A stretch of 64,000 bases of DNA from Pseudomonas agarici (GCF_900109755.1 NZ_FOAR01000008.1:140902-204901), one strand, 5' to 3'; shown: positions 26,939 to 36,300, numbered from the stretch's first letter. A program made the numbers and translations. Notes: generated by a model not told the origin, from the letters alone.

Positions 26939-29020
26939 TTATTTGGTCGGAGCAACACCTGCCGTGTTATCCAGCAGGCTCTGGGTCGCGGTCTGGATGA
27001 ACGAACCCAGTTTCTGCTTCAGCTCAGCCTCGTCCGGTGAGTCGGGGATCACTTCGCCAACAGGATTGGCGCCTAGCTGGTAGCGCCAGACCTTGGCCGG
27101 CACATCCTTGGGCTGGACCAGGATATGATCGCCGTGGATGATCGCTACGGTCGGCTCGTTACCCGATGGCTTGATCATGCCGATGCCCTTATCGCCTTCC
27201 GGCAGGTTGAGCAGGTCACGCCCCCAGCACTGCTGGCGGAACTCGCCACCCAGGCGTCCCATGATGGTCGGGACGATATCGATCTGGGTGCCCACGGTGT
27301 CGCGGCGCGCACCGAACTTTTCCTGAATCCCCGGACCGATCAGCAGCAGCGGTACGTTGAAGCGCCCCAGGTCCATTTCGGTGATCTGCTCGTCGTTGCC
27401 AAAACCATGGTCGCCGACCACCACGAACAGAGTCTCCTTGAAGTAAGGCTCCTTGCGGGCCTTCTCGAAGAACTGCCCCAGCGCCCAGTCGGCATAACGC
27501 ATCGCCGTCAGGTGCTCGTTGAGGGAGCCACGGTTGGTCACCCGTTCCACCGGCAGCGGCGTCGGCAGCGCATACGGGGTGTGGTTGGACAGGGTCTGCA
27601 GCAGCGCATAGAACGGTTTGCCCGACTCACCACGGGTCTTGAGCTCCTCCAGGCTGCGGTCGAACATGTCCTGGTCGGAGACGCCCCAGGTGGGATCGGA
27701 GAACACCGGGTTGACGAAGTCGTTACGGCCAATAAAGGTGGTCATGCCCTGGCTGCCGAAAAACCCCGACTGGTTGTCCCAGGCGAAATCGCCGTTGTAG
27801 ACATACACATCGTCATACTGGCGAGCGCTAAGCAGTTGCGGCAGGCCCGATAGCTTGTGGCTGCCCTCTGGCGTCTGCATCAAGTACTCGAAACCCGGCA
27901 GGTTCGGGAAACAGGCCATGGTCGCGAACATGCCCTGGTGGGTATGGGTGCCGTTGGAGAAGAAGCGGTCGAACAACAGGCCCTCCTTCGACAGCTGGTC
28001 AAAGTATGGGGTGATGTTGCCGGGACGACCCAGAGCGCCCACCGAGTGCCCGGCGAAGCTTTCCATCAGGATCACCACCACGTTCTTGATTGCCAGGGTA
28101 TTCTGCGCCGGTGGCGTGGTGTCCCGGCGGATCGCGGCGATATCGCTCTCGACCAGTCTGTCGTCGCCGGTCAGCAGCATGTCGCGCACGGTCTGCTGGG
28201 CCAGTGGCTGTTGCAGAGTGGCTTTCCAGATATTGTCGCGATCATCGGACAAGCGGCTATGGGCCGCCGAGATCAGCGTCAACGAACCATTGAGGCCTAG
28301 CTGGTTGGCGAAGTTTGAATTGGTGGTATAGGCATCCCCCCAGCGCAGCGGCGGCCCCTGGCGCAGAGTGCCGCGAGCCGCCACGACACAGATCAGCAAC
28401 AGCACCACGAACAGCACGATCCGGGCGTACCACGGCGCCACGGCGCGGGCGCCAGCGCTTGCACTGAAGGTGGCACGGGGGCGGGTCAGACGATCGGCCC
28501 CCTTGAACAGCAGGCTCAATATCACCGTGCCCACAGCCCAGGCCAGCAGGTAGCGGGCCACTGGAAAACCATACCAGAGCATGCTCATGACGGTTTTCGG
28601 GTCTTCCTTCACGTACTGGAACACCAGGCCGTTGAGCCGCTGGTGGAACTCGCGGTAGAAGTCCATCTCCATCAGCCCAAAGAACAGCGCGAGGCTCGAC
28701 GCCACAGTCAGCCAGAGGCGGAACAGGCCGCGAGCGGCCATTGCCCGGGCACTGAGCAAGGCCAGCGTCAACGGAATGCAGAAGTAGACCACGATGCGGA
28801 TATCAAAACGCAGCCCGTTGCCGAATGCCTCGATAAAGGTCGAAGCCGGGGTGTCGAGAATCATCTCGCGGTTATAGACCAGCAATGCAACCCGCAGCAG
28901 GGTGAACATCACCATCATGATCAATGCGCACAACAGCGTATAGGCCAGATGAGACTTAACTGTCGGTTGCAGCAGGCACGTTGAGGGGCGCTGCTTGCTC
29001 AGGGCGTCCGGGTTTGCCAT
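26939..29020 (-). CDS. LtaS-like phosphoglycerol transferase / sulfatase-fold membrane enzyme
   Basis: A 693-residue inner-membrane enzyme. Five transmembrane helices occupy about residues 20-215, followed by a large periplasmic alkaline-phosphatase-fold domain from about 285 with FFSNGTHTHQGMFA (nucleophile threonine and metal site), LQTLSNHTPY and VVGDHGFGN. Related proteins are LtaS in Gram-positives and OpgB/phosphoethanolamine transferases in Gram-negatives. In Pseudomonas it would most likely transfer phosphoglycerol to periplasmic glucans or another envelope polymer; the acceptor is not known. Single-gene unit with its own terminator. Confidence 0.85.
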   Translation of the reverse strand: MANPDALSKQRPSTCLLQPTVKSHLAYTLLCALIMMVMFTLLRVALLVYNREMILDTPASTFIEAFGNGLRFDIRIVVYFCIPLTLALLSARAMAARGLFRLWLTVASSLALFFGLMEMDFYREFHQRLNGLVFQYVKEDPKTVMSMLWYGFPVARYLLAWAVGTVILSLLFKGADRLTRPRATFSASAGARAVAPWYARIVLFVVLLLICVVAARGTLRQGPPLRWGDAYTTNSNFANQLGLNGSLTLISAAHSRLSDDRDNIWKATLQQPLAQQTVRDMLLTGDDRLVESDIAAIRRDTTPPAQNTLAIKNVVVILMESFAGHSVGALGRPGNITPYFDQLSKEGLLFDRFFSNGTHTHQGMFATMACFPNLPGFEYLMQTPEGSHKLSGLPQLLSARQYDDVYVYNGDFAWDNQSGFFGSQGMTTFIGRNDFVNPVFSDPTWGVSDQDMFDRSLEELKTRGESGKPFYALLQTLSNHTPYALPTPLPVERVTNRGSLNEHLTAMRYADWALGQFFEKARKEPYFKETLFVVVGDHGFGNDEQITEMDLGRFNVPLLLIGPGIQEKFGARRDTVGTQIDIVPTIMGRLGGEFRQQCWGRDLLNLPEGDKGIGMIKPSGNEPTVAIIHGDHILVQPKDVPAKVWRYQLGANPVGEVIPDSPDEAELKQKLGSFIQTATQSLLDNTAGVAPTK

Positions 29021-29353
29021 GTCGGTTTGGGACTCGTAGGATTCAAGTTGGAAAGTCGGGTTCAGCAGCGCCCAACCCTCGATGGATCATGAGAGCGGCG
29101 CGAAGCCGGCAAATGTTGCACGATCATCGATGGTTTACCACCCGTGCATTGTCGGTCGCTGTTGAAATATTTCCTCGCCCAAGCCGAAAACCGCTCTAAA
29201 ACGGCGGATTGCAAGAAGCGAGAGGTCAATCATGCGCAGGAATTGTCTGTGACGGAATGTGAAAATTTCGTCTGGCGCACGTTTTGACACATAAAAAACA
29301 ACCTGGCGAAGCAATGCTCCCGGCGCCGGCAGGAGGTCGTCATCTACTGTCGT
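29021..29353. other. Intergenic region upstream of the LtaS-like gene
   Basis: 333 bases containing the promoter of the LtaS-like gene. No recognisable gene or RNA. The stretch 29245-29310 is moderately AT-rich, and the MITE-like repeat copy B begins at its right edge. Confidence 0.45.
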
Positions 29354-29500
29354 CTGGTGGCCGGTACGAACGGGTTAACTCAAGTTCGGCCATCAGCATC
29401 CATGGCCGAGGCACGTGCCCCGCCATGGCGAGCAACAGCCACGCAAGCAGGGGCCGGTGGCGCCGAACTTGACTCACAGAACTCGCCACACAAACCGCCG
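29354..29500. repeat. MITE-like intergenic repeat, copy B
   Basis: About 147 bases, colinear with copy A at 12078-12241 but missing about 15 internal bases. Left end CTGGTGGCCGGTACGAACGG; the right end ends CTCGCCACACAAACCGCCG. The sub-terminal inverted repeat AACTCAAGTTCGG versus CCGAACTTGACTC is still visible. Non-coding, and its right end lies 8 bases from the stop of the next minus-strand gene. Confidence 0.65.
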
Positions 29501-29508
29501 CTCCCGAT

Positions 29509-29700
29509 CTAGAGCCGCACATTGCCCCTGGGTCCGGCAATCGCCCAGATAATCAGGCCCAGCACCGGCAACAGGATGATCAGCAATATCCAGAGGATTT
29601 TCATTCCGTTTTCAGCGCCGCTTTTCAGCACATTGATGATCGCCCAGATATCCAGGGCCAGAATGATCAGGCCAACGAGGCCATTGAAGGTTGAACCCAT
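29509..29700 (-). CDS. Small PLDc_N-type membrane protein
   Basis: A 63-residue protein with two transmembrane helices (about 5-27 and 33-55), ending in the pattern WILLIILLPVLGLIIWAIAGPRG that is typical of phospholipase-D N-terminal (PLDc_N) single-domain membrane proteins. The ATG at 29700 is chosen because the family begins near the first helix. Function unknown. Confidence 0.8.
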   Translation of the reverse strand: MGSTFNGLVGLIILALDIWAIINVLKSGAENGMKILWILLIILLPVLGLIIWAIAGPRGNVRL

Positions 29701-29773
29701 GGTGTTGCTCCTGAATGAGGATTTACCTTCCTTAGGATAGCCGGCTGAGGACAGGGTTCCGTTATTTTGCCGC

Positions 29774-30304
29774 TCAGACGTGCAAGGCGATCCGCAGGGC
29801 TTCCAGGGACGGTGCAGCGGCGATGCCGACTCGCTCGCACAACGCCAGGACCCGTGGCAGGTCGTTGCCGTAGACCAGGACCGCCTGCAATTCGTCATCC
29901 AGCGGCTGGCTGAAGTTCATCAGGACATAGCCACCCATTTCCGGATTCATGCTGCCGAGCTGAATCTGAATCCGCTTCAGTGCCGTCAGCGCCTCGACCT
30001 TGGACAGTTGCCTGGGCTTGATATTGAACGAAACATCCTTGCCGAAGGAGTCGACGATCTGCGCGAACAACTCCATATAGGTGTCCGCCTGGAACAACAC
30101 GGTTTCCGGCAGACTGCCGACCACCACCCATTCGCCCAGGGCAATCGGGAAGCTCTCGTCGTAATTGATATCCGGATTGGCCGCCAGAAATCCCGTTGCA
30201 TCGGCATAAGCCTGGGCCGCTTCGTCGGCGATCTGCTGGATCTCGGTCTCGCCCATGCAGCCGGAGCTGATTTGACTGATGAGTTCGATAAGGGCGGCTT
30301 TCAT
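29774..30304 (-). CDS. Conserved hypothetical protein
   Basis: I do not recognise a domain in this 176-residue soluble protein. It is acidic, without signal peptide or membrane segments; predicted alternating helices and strands. Its codon use is like the neighbours, so it looks like a resident gene. It lies 85 bases downstream of the ankyrin-repeat gene on the same strand and could be in its operon. Confidence 0.75.
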   Translation of the reverse strand: MKAALIELISQISSGCMGETEIQQIADEAAQAYADATGFLAANPDINYDESFPIALGEWVVVGSLPETVLFQADTYMELFAQIVDSFGKDVSFNIKPRQLSKVEALTALKRIQIQLGSMNPEMGGYVLMNFSQPLDDELQAVLVYGNDLPRVLALCERVGIAAAPSLEALRIALHV

Positions 30305-30389
30305 GACGGGATCCTGCGACCTTGGGTTGTTCGGGGCCGCGAAGGATAGCGCAAATGCCGGCGCGGGTTCAAAACCCGCGCCGCGCCCC

Positions 30390-30908
30390 TCAGGCGTCGA
30401 GTCGTTGCAACTGGTTCACGGTGTCGGTCGCGCCCATGGTCCGCGCCGCCGCCAGGGCAGTGACACCGTTGGCGTCCCTGGCCTGAGGATCGGCACCCTG
30501 GCTGAGCAGGTACTCGACAATGCTGGTGCGGTTGAACATCGCAGCCATCATCAAGGCCGTGCGACCGTCCGCCGAAGCGCCCTCGACCTGAGCGCCGCTT
30601 TCGATCAACAGCTTGACCATCGGCAGGTCGCCCTTGAAGGCGGCTCCGGCAATCGGACTCTGGCCGTTGTCGTTGCGGATTTCCGGATCGGCCTGATGCT
30701 CGAGCAATACCCGCACGGCATCGATGTGCCCGTGATAACTGGCAAGCATCAACAGGGTATCGCCTTTGTGATTGCGCAAGTTCGCCGGTAGGCCTTTGCT
30801 CAGCAACGCCGCCAGCAATGGCGCATCACCTTTGCGTGCCACGTCGAATACCTGTTCGGCAAACTCGGCGGCTTCCTCTTCGGTCATTTGTCGGGCTTGA
30901 TCGGACAT
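30390..30908 (-). CDS. Ankyrin-repeat protein
   Basis: A 172-residue cytoplasmic protein made of about four ankyrin repeats from residue 45 onward (units such as GDTLLMLASYHGH, GQSPIAGAAFKGD, GRTALMMAAMFNR, GVTALAAA). A short acidic N-terminal helix precedes them. No signal peptide, unlike the catalase-linked periplasmic AnkB. It is likely a protein-binding scaffold; the partner is unknown. Confidence 0.88.
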   Translation of the reverse strand: MSDQARQMTEEEAAEFAEQVFDVARKGDAPLLAALLSKGLPANLRNHKGDTLLMLASYHGHIDAVRVLLEHQADPEIRNDNGQSPIAGAAFKGDLPMVKLLIESGAQVEGASADGRTALMMAAMFNRTSIVEYLLSQGADPQARDANGVTALAAARTMGATDTVNQLQRLDA

Positions 30909-31331
30909 GTTGGACTCCCTGTGGCTAAACGAGAACTAGAAAATCTAGGTCGTTAGTTTCCCGAGCAGAAGTTTCCTTGTCATGCCTTATTTTTCAAGCG
31001 TTTCCATAGTCACGATCAATAACGGGGCTTGTTAGCATGAATAGCCCCATCTATCCACTACCTGCCCCGCCGCGAAAAATAACCTCGCCTCGCGCAATAC
31101 CGCCCATGAAGGTTTTGAAAAGCTTTGCATTCTGGGCAACCGTCAGTCTCGACGGCCAAAGGGCAAAATGCAGGATGCACGGTGGCTATTCTTGCAATTT
31201 GCACGACTGCTCGAAGTTAAAAAAATATAACAAATTGATTTATATATATTTTTTTAAAAAAGCATACTGGCACAATCACTGCACCTATCAGTCCATGCCT
31301 AGCCATTCATGAACTGATGGAGCTGATCGAC
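30909..31331. promoter_or_regulatory. Divergent intergenic region, ankyrin gene / DUF3509 gene
   Basis: 423 bases. The last 120 bases before the DUF3509 gene (31205-31275) are very AT-rich with A and T tracts, suggesting a promoter or a silencing-protein site. A 91-codon open frame in this region has no family resemblance and is ignored. Confidence 0.4.
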
Positions 31332-31604
31332 ATGAACCTCATCCAGGAAAAATTCTCCTCTGTGTTCTCCAACTACGAAGTGACCACCCAATCGCGTCCT
31401 GACGGCGGTGTGTTGCTGACCCTACGTGACAGCGATGGCAAGCAGGTCCGGCGTTCAATTTCCTACGCCCAGTTACATACCGCCGAACAACTGACCTGGG
31501 TGATCAGTGCAATTCGTCGTGACCTGGCTGGCGAGGCCAGCGAGTTGCCGTCGATTTCGCTGTTGCAGAGCCAGAACCGCTTTGCCCTGCCGACCTATTA
31601 TTGA
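31332..31604 (+). CDS. DUF3509 family protein
   Basis: A 90-residue Pseudomonas-specific type protein with the DUF3509 pattern (FSNYEVTTQSRPDGGVLLTLRD, SISYAQL, LTWVISAIRRDL). Start chosen at 31332 because GGAG lies 8 bases before this ATG, and the one at 31317 has none. Function unknown. Preceded by an AT-rich promoter region. Confidence 0.75.
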   Translation: MNLIQEKFSSVFSNYEVTTQSRPDGGVLLTLRDSDGKQVRRSISYAQLHTAEQLTWVISAIRRDLAGEASELPSISLLQSQNRFALPTYY

Positions 31605-31621
31605 GTCAACGGCAGACCTTC

Positions 31622-31677
31622 GGCCACGGGTTGCAAGCAGGGGTGGAAGCCGCCGCTTCGCCTAGCCGCCCGTGGCC
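31622..31677. repeat. Inverted repeat after the DUF3509 gene
   Basis: Perfect 9-base arms ggccacggg and cccgtggcc separated by 38 bases, lying in the 105-base gap between convergent genes. It may be an RNA stem ending transcription or a worn REP-type element; no T-run. Confidence 0.35.
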
Positions 31678-31709
31678 CACCACATCCCTGTACCCCGCGC
31701 TATAACCCC

Positions 31710-32060
31710 CTACACCAAGCCGCGGCTAACGGCTTCGCCGACCGCATGCGCGCGGTTGCTCACTCCGAGCTTGTGATAAATGTTGCGTAAGTGATGCTTC
31801 ACCGTGGCTTGCGACACCTCGCGGATCACGCTGATTTCCCATACCGTCTTTCCCGCCCTCGCCCACCTGAGCACTTCCAGTTCCTTTTCGCTCAGGGCCT
31901 TGGCTTTGGCGAGACGGTTTCTCCTGGGCTTGCTCAAACCCGGCAGCAACACCACTTGGACAACATCCTGTTTAAGTGGCTCGCGCAAATCCACCATGTC
32001 GACCGCTCGGAGCCTGACCGTATGCCCGATAACGGCATCCAGCCTCTTGGGAATGCTCAT
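31710..32060 (-). CDS. Short LuxR-type HTH regulator without sensor domain
   Basis: A 116-residue protein whose C-terminal 65 residues form a LuxR/NarL-type helix-turn-helix (LSEKELEVLRWARAGKT, ISVIREVSQATVKHHLRNIYHKLGV). The recognition-helix pattern VKHHLRNIYHKL is typical. The N-terminal 50 residues are basic and too short to be an autoinducer-binding or receiver domain, so the ligand or partner is unknown. It lies downstream of the dioxygenase gene on the same strand with a 239-base AT-rich gap, suggesting its own promoter. Confidence 0.85.
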   Translation of the reverse strand: MSIPKRLDAVIGHTVRLRAVDMVDLREPLKQDVVQVVLLPGLSKPRRNRLAKAKALSEKELEVLRWARAGKTVWEISVIREVSQATVKHHLRNIYHKLGVSNRAHAVGEAVSRGLV

Positions 32061-32299
32061 GTCTGTTTCTCCCTGTGAATTTCAATAAATCGCACGACCG
32101 TCGCCAGGTTTTTCTGGCAACAAATGCGCAACTATCAAAAACAGAGAGTTACACAGAAGCAGCATTTAACAACCAACTGCACACACAAACAGGGATGCCC
32201 GACATTTCAATAGGCAACATCCTACAACTTAAAACATGCGACTCCGACTCAAGCTTTAATCGCTCCTGCCGGTCATCACATGTTTAATGTCGCTTGGAT

Positions 32300-32845
32300 T
32301 CACTCGTCAAGACGCGGAAAGTGGCTAGCGATATCTTCGCCGGTGAAACTGGCCACTCGCCCCTCAGGCCGATCAAACAGACAAATAACTACGCAGCGCG
32401 GGTGCTCCCCCATGTCGAACCAGTGACGCGTGCCAGCCGGCAGCGAAACCAGATCATTGCGCTCGCACAGCACGGCATAGACATAGTCACCCATGTGCAG
32501 GCTGAGCAGGCCGCGACCGGCGACGAAGAAACGTATTTCGTTGGCCGCGTGATGTTGTTCGGCGAAGCCTGCCGCGCACCACTCGGCTTGCCGAGGATGG
32601 CCGTTGTCGAGGCTGATGACCTCGACAGTCGCGCCACCGTGCTCACTCATCAGTTGATCGATCTGCAACTGATAAGCGCCAATCACTTCCTCCCGACTGG
32701 CTCCGGCGCGAATCGGCGTCGCAGCGGGTCGGCGTTCGAAACGAACACCGTGTTCCGCCAGGGTCGAGGCAATGTCGTCGACGTGGGTCAAGACCTTGTT
32801 GGCAAGTTCCGGGGTGGCAACAGGGTAAACGGACAGACTGCTCAT
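32300..32845 (-). CDS. mtnD: Acireductone dioxygenase-like cupin (divergent metal site)
   Basis: A 181-residue ARD-family cupin (methionine salvage: acireductone + O2 to ketomethylthiobutyrate and formate). The metal motif EHxHxxxEV reads EQHHAANEI, so the first histidine is glutamine while the second histidine, the glutamate and the distal histidine in GTRHWFDMG remain. The start at 32845 is chosen over 32902 from the family N-terminus MSSLSVY. In P. aeruginosa mtnB and mtnC flank the gene; here neither is adjacent. It is the last gene of an aroC-MFS-mtnD run (25-base gap). It may have reduced or altered activity. Confidence 0.82.
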   Translation of the reverse strand: MSSLSVYPVATPELANKVLTHVDDIASTLAEHGVRFERRPAATPIRAGASREEVIGAYQLQIDQLMSEHGGATVEVISLDNGHPRQAEWCAAGFAEQHHAANEIRFFVAGRGLLSLHMGDYVYAVLCERNDLVSLPAGTRHWFDMGEHPRCVVICLFDRPEGRVASFTGEDIASHFPRLDE

Positions 32846-32870
32846 TAGGCTCTCTTTCCTTGGGTCGGGC

Positions 32871-34025
32871 TCAGGGCCGTTCCTCTTGCATGCGGGTGGC
32901 AATAATCATCGCGGCCGCCAGGGCCGCCAGGCTGGCAATACTGAATGTCAGGGTCGGCCCCAGGGCCTTCCAACTGTAGCCGGCGTACAAAGCACCTACG
33001 GCTCCGCCAATGCCGGACAAGGCCGCATATAAAGCCTGACCCTGTCCTTGCTGGCGCGCACCGAAGCTGCGTTGCACAAAATGGATGGCCGCAGCGTGAA
33101 AGCTGCCGAAAGTGGCGGCGTGCAACAGTTGGGCGAACAACAGCACCCACAGATGCTCGGCGAACGAGCCCAACAACAACCAGCGCAAGGCTGCCAGGAG
33201 AAAACTGGCCAACAGCACCTGGCGCACGGAGAAATGCACGAGGATCCGGCTCATGGCCAGGAACATCAGGACTTCCGCGACCACGCCCAAAGCCCAGAGC
33301 AGACCGATCAGGCCACGGCCATAGCCGAGATCCTCAAGGTGCAGGGTCAGGAAGGTGTAATAAGGACCGTAGCTCATCTGCATCAGCGCGACACAGCCAT
33401 AGAAGGCCAGCACCCCAGAGCTGCGAAGTTGCTTGAGAAATCCCTCGCCCGCAGGACGGTTGGCCTGGCTCACCGGCTGGGCATTGGGCACCCAGACGCT
33501 GCTCAGGACGATACCGCTCATGATCACCACAATGACCACCGGATAGATATCCAGGCTCAGCCATTCGAACAGTCGCCCCAACGCCACCACGGTGAGGATG
33601 AAACCGATCGAGCCCCACAGGCGGATCTGGCTGTAACGCGCGGGCTGGCTCTGCAAGTGCGCCAGGGTGATGACTTCGAACTGCGGCAGCACCGCATGCC
33701 AGAAGAACGCGTGAAGGGCCATCACCAGCGCCAGCCAGGCGTAGCTTTTGTCAAAGAAAATCAGGGAAAACGCCAGCAGTGTGCAGACCGCGCCAAAACG
33801 CACGATCGCCAGGCGCTGGCCAGTGAAGTCACCCAGCCAGCCCCAGATATTCGGCGCCACGCAGCGCATCAGCATGGGAACGGCTACCAGTTCGCCAATC
33901 CGCGCCGGAGCAAAGCCCAGGTGGTGAAAGTACAGTGCCAGAAACGGTGCCGTCGCCCCTAGCAGGGCAAAGTAGAACAGATAGAAACCGGACAGCCGCC
34001 AGTAAGGGAGCGGTGCTGCGGACAT
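32871..34025 (-). CDS. MFS transporter, HcaT/phenylpropionate-permease-like
   Basis: A 384-residue major facilitator with about twelve helices, of the PPP (phenylpropionic acid permease, HcaT-like) branch: begins [20 protein letters not shown] and contains GLLWALGVVAEVLMF. The ATG at 34025 overlaps the aroC stop by one base (TAATG), so translation is coupled to aroC. Substrate unknown. The gene order aroC-MFS is conserved in Pseudomonas. Confidence 0.87.
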   Translation of the reverse strand: MSAAPLPYWRLSGFYLFYFALLGATAPFLALYFHHLGFAPARIGELVAVPMLMRCVAPNIWGWLGDFTGQRLAIVRFGAVCTLLAFSLIFFDKSYAWLALVMALHAFFWHAVLPQFEVITLAHLQSQPARYSQIRLWGSIGFILTVVALGRLFEWLSLDIYPVVIVVIMSGIVLSSVWVPNAQPVSQANRPAGEGFLKQLRSSGVLAFYGCVALMQMSYGPYYTFLTLHLEDLGYGRGLIGLLWALGVVAEVLMFLAMSRILVHFSVRQVLLASFLLAALRWLLLGSFAEHLWVLLFAQLLHAATFGSFHAAAIHFVQRSFGARQQGQGQALYAALSGIGGAVGALYAGYSWKALGPTLTFSIASLAALAAAMIIATRMQEERP

Positions 34026-35116
34026 TACAACTGGCCCAGTACCGGGGTGCTCACGCGCACATCCGCATTTTGCCCGCGATGACGCAACAGGTGATCCATC
34101 AGGACAATGGCCATCATCGCCTCGGCAATCGGCGTGGCACGGATGCCGACGCACGGGTCATGGCGTCCCTTGGTGATCACATCCACCGGATTGCCATGGA
34201 TATCGATGGAGCGACCCGACGTGGTGATACTCGACGTCGGCTTGAGCGCCAAGTGCGCGACAATCGGCTGGCCGGAGGAAATGCCGCCAAGAATGCCGCC
34301 GGCGTTGTTGCTGAGAAAACCTTGCGGGGTCATTTCGTCGCGATGTTCCGTACCACGCTGGGCCACACAGGCGAACCCGGCGCCGATTTCCACGCCCTTG
34401 ACCGCGTTGATGCTCATCAGCGCATGCGCAAGCTCGGCATCCAGGCGATCGAAGATCGGCTCGCCAAGGCCCGGCATCACGCCTTCGGCGACCACGGTGA
34501 TTTTCGCGCCGACCGAATCCTGGTCGCGGCGCAACTGGTCCATATAAGCTTCCAACTCAGGCACCTTGTCCGGATCCGCGCTGAAAAAGGCGTTCCGCTC
34601 CACCGAGTCCCAGCTCTTGAACGGGATTTCGATAGGGCCTAGCTGGCTCATATAGCCGCGAATGACAATGCCCCGGCTCGCCAGGAATTTCTTCGCAATG
34701 GCACCGGCGGCAACGCGCATTGCAGTTTCCCGGGCCGAGCTGCGGCCACCACCCCGATAGTCGCGTTCACCGTATTTGTGGTGGTAGCTATAGTCGGCAT
34801 GGGCGGGACGGAACAGGTCCTTGATCGCCGAGTAGTCCTTGGACTTCTGGTCGGTATTGCGGATCAACAGGCCGATGGGGCAACCGGTGGTGCGACCTTC
34901 GAAGACCCCCGAAAGAATCTCCACTTCATCGGCTTCCTGACGCTGGGTGGTGTGCCGACTAGTGCCGGGCTTGCGGCGGTCGAGGTCGCGTTGCAGGTCC
35001 TCTGGCGACAGCTCCAGGCCCGGCGGGCAGCCATCGACAATGGCGACCAACGCCGGGCCATGGCTTTCGCCAGCGGTGGTGACAGTGAACAGCTTGCCGT
35101 AGGTATTGCCGGACAT
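34025..35116 (-). CDS. aroC: Chorismate synthase AroC
   Basis: A 363-residue FMN-dependent enzyme producing chorismate from EPSP, the last shikimate step. Signatures: AGESHGPAL near the N-terminus, the [18 protein letters not shown] stretch in the middle, and [11 protein letters not shown] near the end. The start at 35116 ([10 protein letters not shown]) is chosen because all relatives begin at this point; a longer frame exists upstream. First gene of the aroC-MFS-mtnD run. Confidence 0.96.
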   Translation of the reverse strand: MSGNTYGKLFTVTTAGESHGPALVAIVDGCPPGLELSPEDLQRDLDRRKPGTSRHTTQRQEADEVEILSGVFEGRTTGCPIGLLIRNTDQKSKDYSAIKDLFRPAHADYSYHHKYGERDYRGGGRSSARETAMRVAAGAIAKKFLASRGIVIRGYMSQLGPIEIPFKSWDSVERNAFFSADPDKVPELEAYMDQLRRDQDSVGAKITVVAEGVMPGLGEPIFDRLDAELAHALMSINAVKGVEIGAGFACVAQRGTEHRDEMTPQGFLSNNAGGILGGISSGQPIVAHLALKPTSSITTSGRSIDIHGNPVDVITKGRHDPCVGIRATPIAEAMMAIVLMDHLLRHRGQNADVRVSTPVLGQL

Positions 35117-35244
35117 GCAGGGGCTCCGCGAATCAGATCTAGAGATAACCGAGCGGCCCAGTATACGCAGGCTGTCCAAGTAGTTCATCCTCGAACCTTA
35201 GCGCCAGGCGCGAGTCCAACCGACACCTTGTTCATAATGGCGTG

Positions 35245-36201
35245 ATGATGCTACGTATTTTGCTCCTTACCTTGACCTTGTTCAGCGGTTTCACCCAAGC
35301 GGGCGTGGTGCTGCAACGACCGATCAGCCTGAACATCGGTAGCGGCGAGCTGTTCGGCTCGCTGTTGCTGCCAAAATCGGCCACGCCGGTACCGGTGGTG
35401 CTGATCATAGCCGGCTCCGGCCCCACCGACCGGGACGGCAACAACCCCGACGGCGCACGCAACGACAGTCTCAAGCGCCTGGCCTGGCTGCTGGCCAGGC
35501 ACAATATCGCCAGCCTGCGCTATGATAAGCGCGGCGTGGCGGCGAGCCTGTCTGCCGAACCCGATGAACGCCATCTGAGTGTCGAAGGCTATGTCGCCGA
35601 TGCCGTCGCCTGGGGCGAGAAACTCAAGGCCGACCCGAGCCTGGGGCCGCTCATCCTCCTGGGCCACAGCGAAGGCGCGTTGATCGCCACCCTCGCCGCG
35701 CCGAAGCTGGATGCCGTCGGGGTCATTTCCCTATCCGGCAGCGGTCGTCCGGTCGATCAGGTGGTCCGCCAGCAACTGGCCCATCAACTGCCGCCGGCGT
35801 TGCTGCTGCGTAGCAACGAGCTGCTCGACAGCCTCAAGGCCGGGCGGCTGGACAACGATATCCCACCGCCACTGGAGCCGATCTTCCGTCCCAGCGTCCA
35901 GCCCTACCTGATCAGCCTGTTCCGCCAGGACCCGGCGGCGGCCTTCGGTCGGTTAAAAATGCCAGCACTGATTATCCAAGGACGTCATGACATCCAAGTG
36001 AGTGTCGCCGACGCAGAAAACCTGAAGAAGGCCAAACCCAATGCACGGCTGGTGCTGGTTGAGGGCATGAATCATGTCCTGCGCATTGTGTCCAACGACA
36101 TCCCGTCTCAATTGGCTTCCTATAACGACCCGCAACAGCCTCTGGCGGCCGCACTGGAAGGACCGATCAGCACCTTTATCGACGGGCTCACTCCCCATTG
36201 A
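35245..36201 (+). CDS. Exported alpha/beta hydrolase
   Basis: A 318-residue serine hydrolase with a Sec signal peptide (cleavage near FTQAG, about residue 20). The nucleophile elbow is GHSEG, the preceding strand-loop carries GSGPTDRDGNN, and the catalytic histidine is probably in EGMNHVLR near the C-terminus. It diverges from aroC and corresponds to the gene beside aroC in P. aeruginosa (PA1680, from memory). Substrate unknown. Start region GTG-ATG-ATG; the first ATG is used. Confidence 0.85.
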   Translation: MMLRILLLTLTLFSGFTQAGVVLQRPISLNIGSGELFGSLLLPKSATPVPVVLIIAGSGPTDRDGNNPDGARNDSLKRLAWLLARHNIASLRYDKRGVAASLSAEPDERHLSVEGYVADAVAWGEKLKADPSLGPLILLGHSEGALIATLAAPKLDAVGVISLSGSGRPVDQVVRQQLAHQLPPALLLRSNELLDSLKAGRLDNDIPPPLEPIFRPSVQPYLISLFRQDPAAAFGRLKMPALIIQGRHDIQVSVADAENLKKAKPNARLVLVEGMNHVLRIVSNDIPSQLASYNDPQQPLAAALEGPISTFIDGLTPH

Positions 36202-36245
36202 GACGATTTTTCACTCCAGTCCTGACAGAAACGGCCGATAAGGCC

Positions 36246-36275
36246 CTTGCCGGTATCGATAGTGTGACCGGCAAG
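36246..36275. promoter_or_regulatory. Dyad upstream of the tail-anchored protein gene
   Basis: Perfect 9-base inverted repeat cttgccggt / accggcaag with 12 bases between, ending 25 bases before the ATG at 36301. It could be an operator, a leader hairpin or the terminator of the preceding hydrolase gene; no T-run follows. Confidence 0.35.
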
Positions 36276-36300
36276 CTGGACACGGACAGGATCTCACCGA

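Noticed and set aside
31037..31312. 91-codon open frame before the DUF3509 gene
   Set aside because: Its second half lies in AT-rich promoter-like DNA and codes for an implausible mix; no family pattern.
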